From an uncultured Mycoplasmatota bacterium (GTDB lineage Bacteria; Bacillota_I; Bacilli_A; RF39; UBA660), in the NCBI GenBank assembly GCA_900546275.1, contig URCH01000021.1:1-16066 (forward strand): DNA of 16,066 nt, given 5' to 3'. Each line of letters begins with the position of its first letter. Positions within the stretch are counted from its first letter, which is position 1. The notes beneath the pieces are model-generated. The model did not search any database. It was not told the DNA's origin and was given only the letters and a program-made list of their open reading frames with translations. The position numbers and the translations under genes are program-made. This document shows positions 15,371 through 16,066 of the stretch, in pieces.

Positions 15371-16066
15371 GACTTTTTCAACAGTTATTTGATTTTTTCC
15401 ATTATTTTTTCCTACATACATTAGTATATCTGCCTCATCAACAATTTTAGTTATATCATCTTCACTAGAAAATTCTTTGACTCCAATTGTTGCAGTAGCA
15501 TGTATTGTTTTAACTCGATATTTAAATTTAGATGAATCAATTTTGTTTCTAATATCTTCAGCTATTTTAAGAGACTTATCAATGGGTGAATTTGAAATAA
15601 TTAAAAATTCATCTCCACCATATCTAACAACCAAATCATCTTCAGAAGTAGTATTTAAAAATATTTTGGAAACTTCTTTTAAAATAAAATCACCTGCGTT
15701 ATGACTATAATTGTCATTTATTTGTTTAAAATTATCTAAATCAACCATAATTACAGATCCCTTTTTATTTTTTTTAATAAATTCATTTATTTCTAAATTA
15801 AGACCTTGCATATTTAATGCATTTGTTCTTGGATCAATTATAGCATTTTTAATCTCATTAGAAACATCAATATATTGATATAATGAATATTTTTTATCTT
15901 CCACTGATATATCAGAAATGTTATATTTAAAATAGTCAGAATTCATCTTAATAAGTTTTGAGGTGCCAGGATTATTATTTGTTTTATTTAATAAAATTAT
16001 AGCTTTTTTATTATTGTAATAAATAATATTATCATTAAATCTTTGTACTATGTGGAATTTTTTGGC
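15353..16066 (-). CDS. GGDEF diguanylate cyclase with PAS-like sensor segment, 5' end cut by the window
   Basis: The frame stays open from the stop at 15353 to the window edge, so 237 C-terminal residues are visible. The ATG at 15946 is internal, since clear protein continues upstream of it with no stop. The first ~75 visible residues (with KAIILLNKT and YSLYQYIDVSNEI) look like the end of a PAS-type sensor domain. The GGDEF domain follows: DPRTNALNMQGL, MVDLDNFKQINDNYSHNAGD (metal-binding Asp at visible residue 109), RYGGDEF (GGDEF at visible 150-154, bases 15605-15619) and GKNQI. It should make cyclic di-GMP from two GTP. The usual product-inhibition site (RxxD five residues before GGDEF) is absent, because Ser stands in place of Arg. 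No phosphodiesterase or receptor is in view. It converges on the paralogue pair and shares its terminator. Confidence 0.93.
   Translation of the reverse strand, partial: AKKFHIVQRFNDNIIYYNNKKAIILLNKTNNNPGTSKLIKMNSDYFKYNISDISVEDKKYSLYQYIDVSNEIKNAIIDPRTNALNMQGLNLEINEFIKKNKKGSVIMVDLDNFKQINDNYSHNAGDFILKEVSKIFLNTTSEDDLVVRYGGDEFLIISNSPIDKSLKIAEDIRNKIDSSKFKYRVKTIHATATIGVKEFSSEDDITKIVDEADILMYVGKNNGKNQITVEKVKKKAL

Noticed and set aside
15944..15946. ATG as true start of the diguanylate cyclase gene
   Set aside because: The frame continues upstream to the window edge with coherent PAS-like sequence and no stop, so this Met is internal.
1..16066. CRISPR array, insertion sequence or prophage
   Set aside because: No regularly spaced repeats, inverted terminal repeats, transposase or integrase motifs were seen; the only repeated elements are short terminator and A/T tracts.

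Overview
The window is very A+T-rich bacterial DNA with standard codon use. UGA acts as a stop: it ends yfhO and pheT, and tryptophans in the conserved genes are TGG. A Gram-positive-type PolC, a Phe T-box in front of pheST and a YfhO-family protein all point to a low-GC Bacillota. The gene content and style fit an uncultured, compact Bacilli/Mollicutes-relative lineage of the RF39 type better than a true Mycoplasma, but that placement is inference.

Layout from left to right. (1) Bases 1-921: the 3' part of an unrecognised, probably surface-exposed protein, closed by a hairpin terminator. (2) Bases 981-6264: polC, encoding the replicative DNA polymerase with two large lineage-type insertions, followed at 33 nt by a small unrecognised gene and a terminator. 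(3) Bases 6295-7099: a two-gene, translationally coupled unit. Its first product looks like a zinc metallopeptidase whose metal ligands are all replaced; the second is an 81-residue unknown. (4) Bases 7145-7674: a five-helix membrane protein of the CmpB-like 'putative ABC transporter permease' family. (5) Bases 7705-10185: a YfhO-family membrane glycosyltransferase-like protein. (6) Bases 10182-13920: a complete phenylalanine operon, made of an extended -10 promoter, a T-box riboswitch with UUC specifier, its leader terminator, pheS, pheT and a final terminator. (7) Bases 13929-15370: a promoter and two tandem paralogous genes. Each product has an N-terminal Cys cluster and a Cys-His-Asp pattern reminiscent of transglutaminase/papain-like enzymes. 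(8) Minus strand 15353-16066: the C-terminal part of a PAS-like/GGDEF diguanylate cyclase that continues off the window. It converges on the paralogue pair, overlaps it by 6 bp and shares a two-way terminator with it.

The housekeeping part (polC, pheST) is straightforward. The accessory part is loosely connected: single genes or short operons each bounded by a tight hairpin terminator, with intergenic gaps so short that a promoter's -35 box can lie inside the preceding terminator. The best candidates for something undescribed are the tandem Cys-His-Asp paralogues and the ligand-less metallopeptidase-like gene with its small coupled partner. I see no mobile element, CRISPR array, rRNA or tRNA. 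No stretch longer than about 300 bases is without a feature; the longest non-coding stretch (10186-10441) is the T-box leader.
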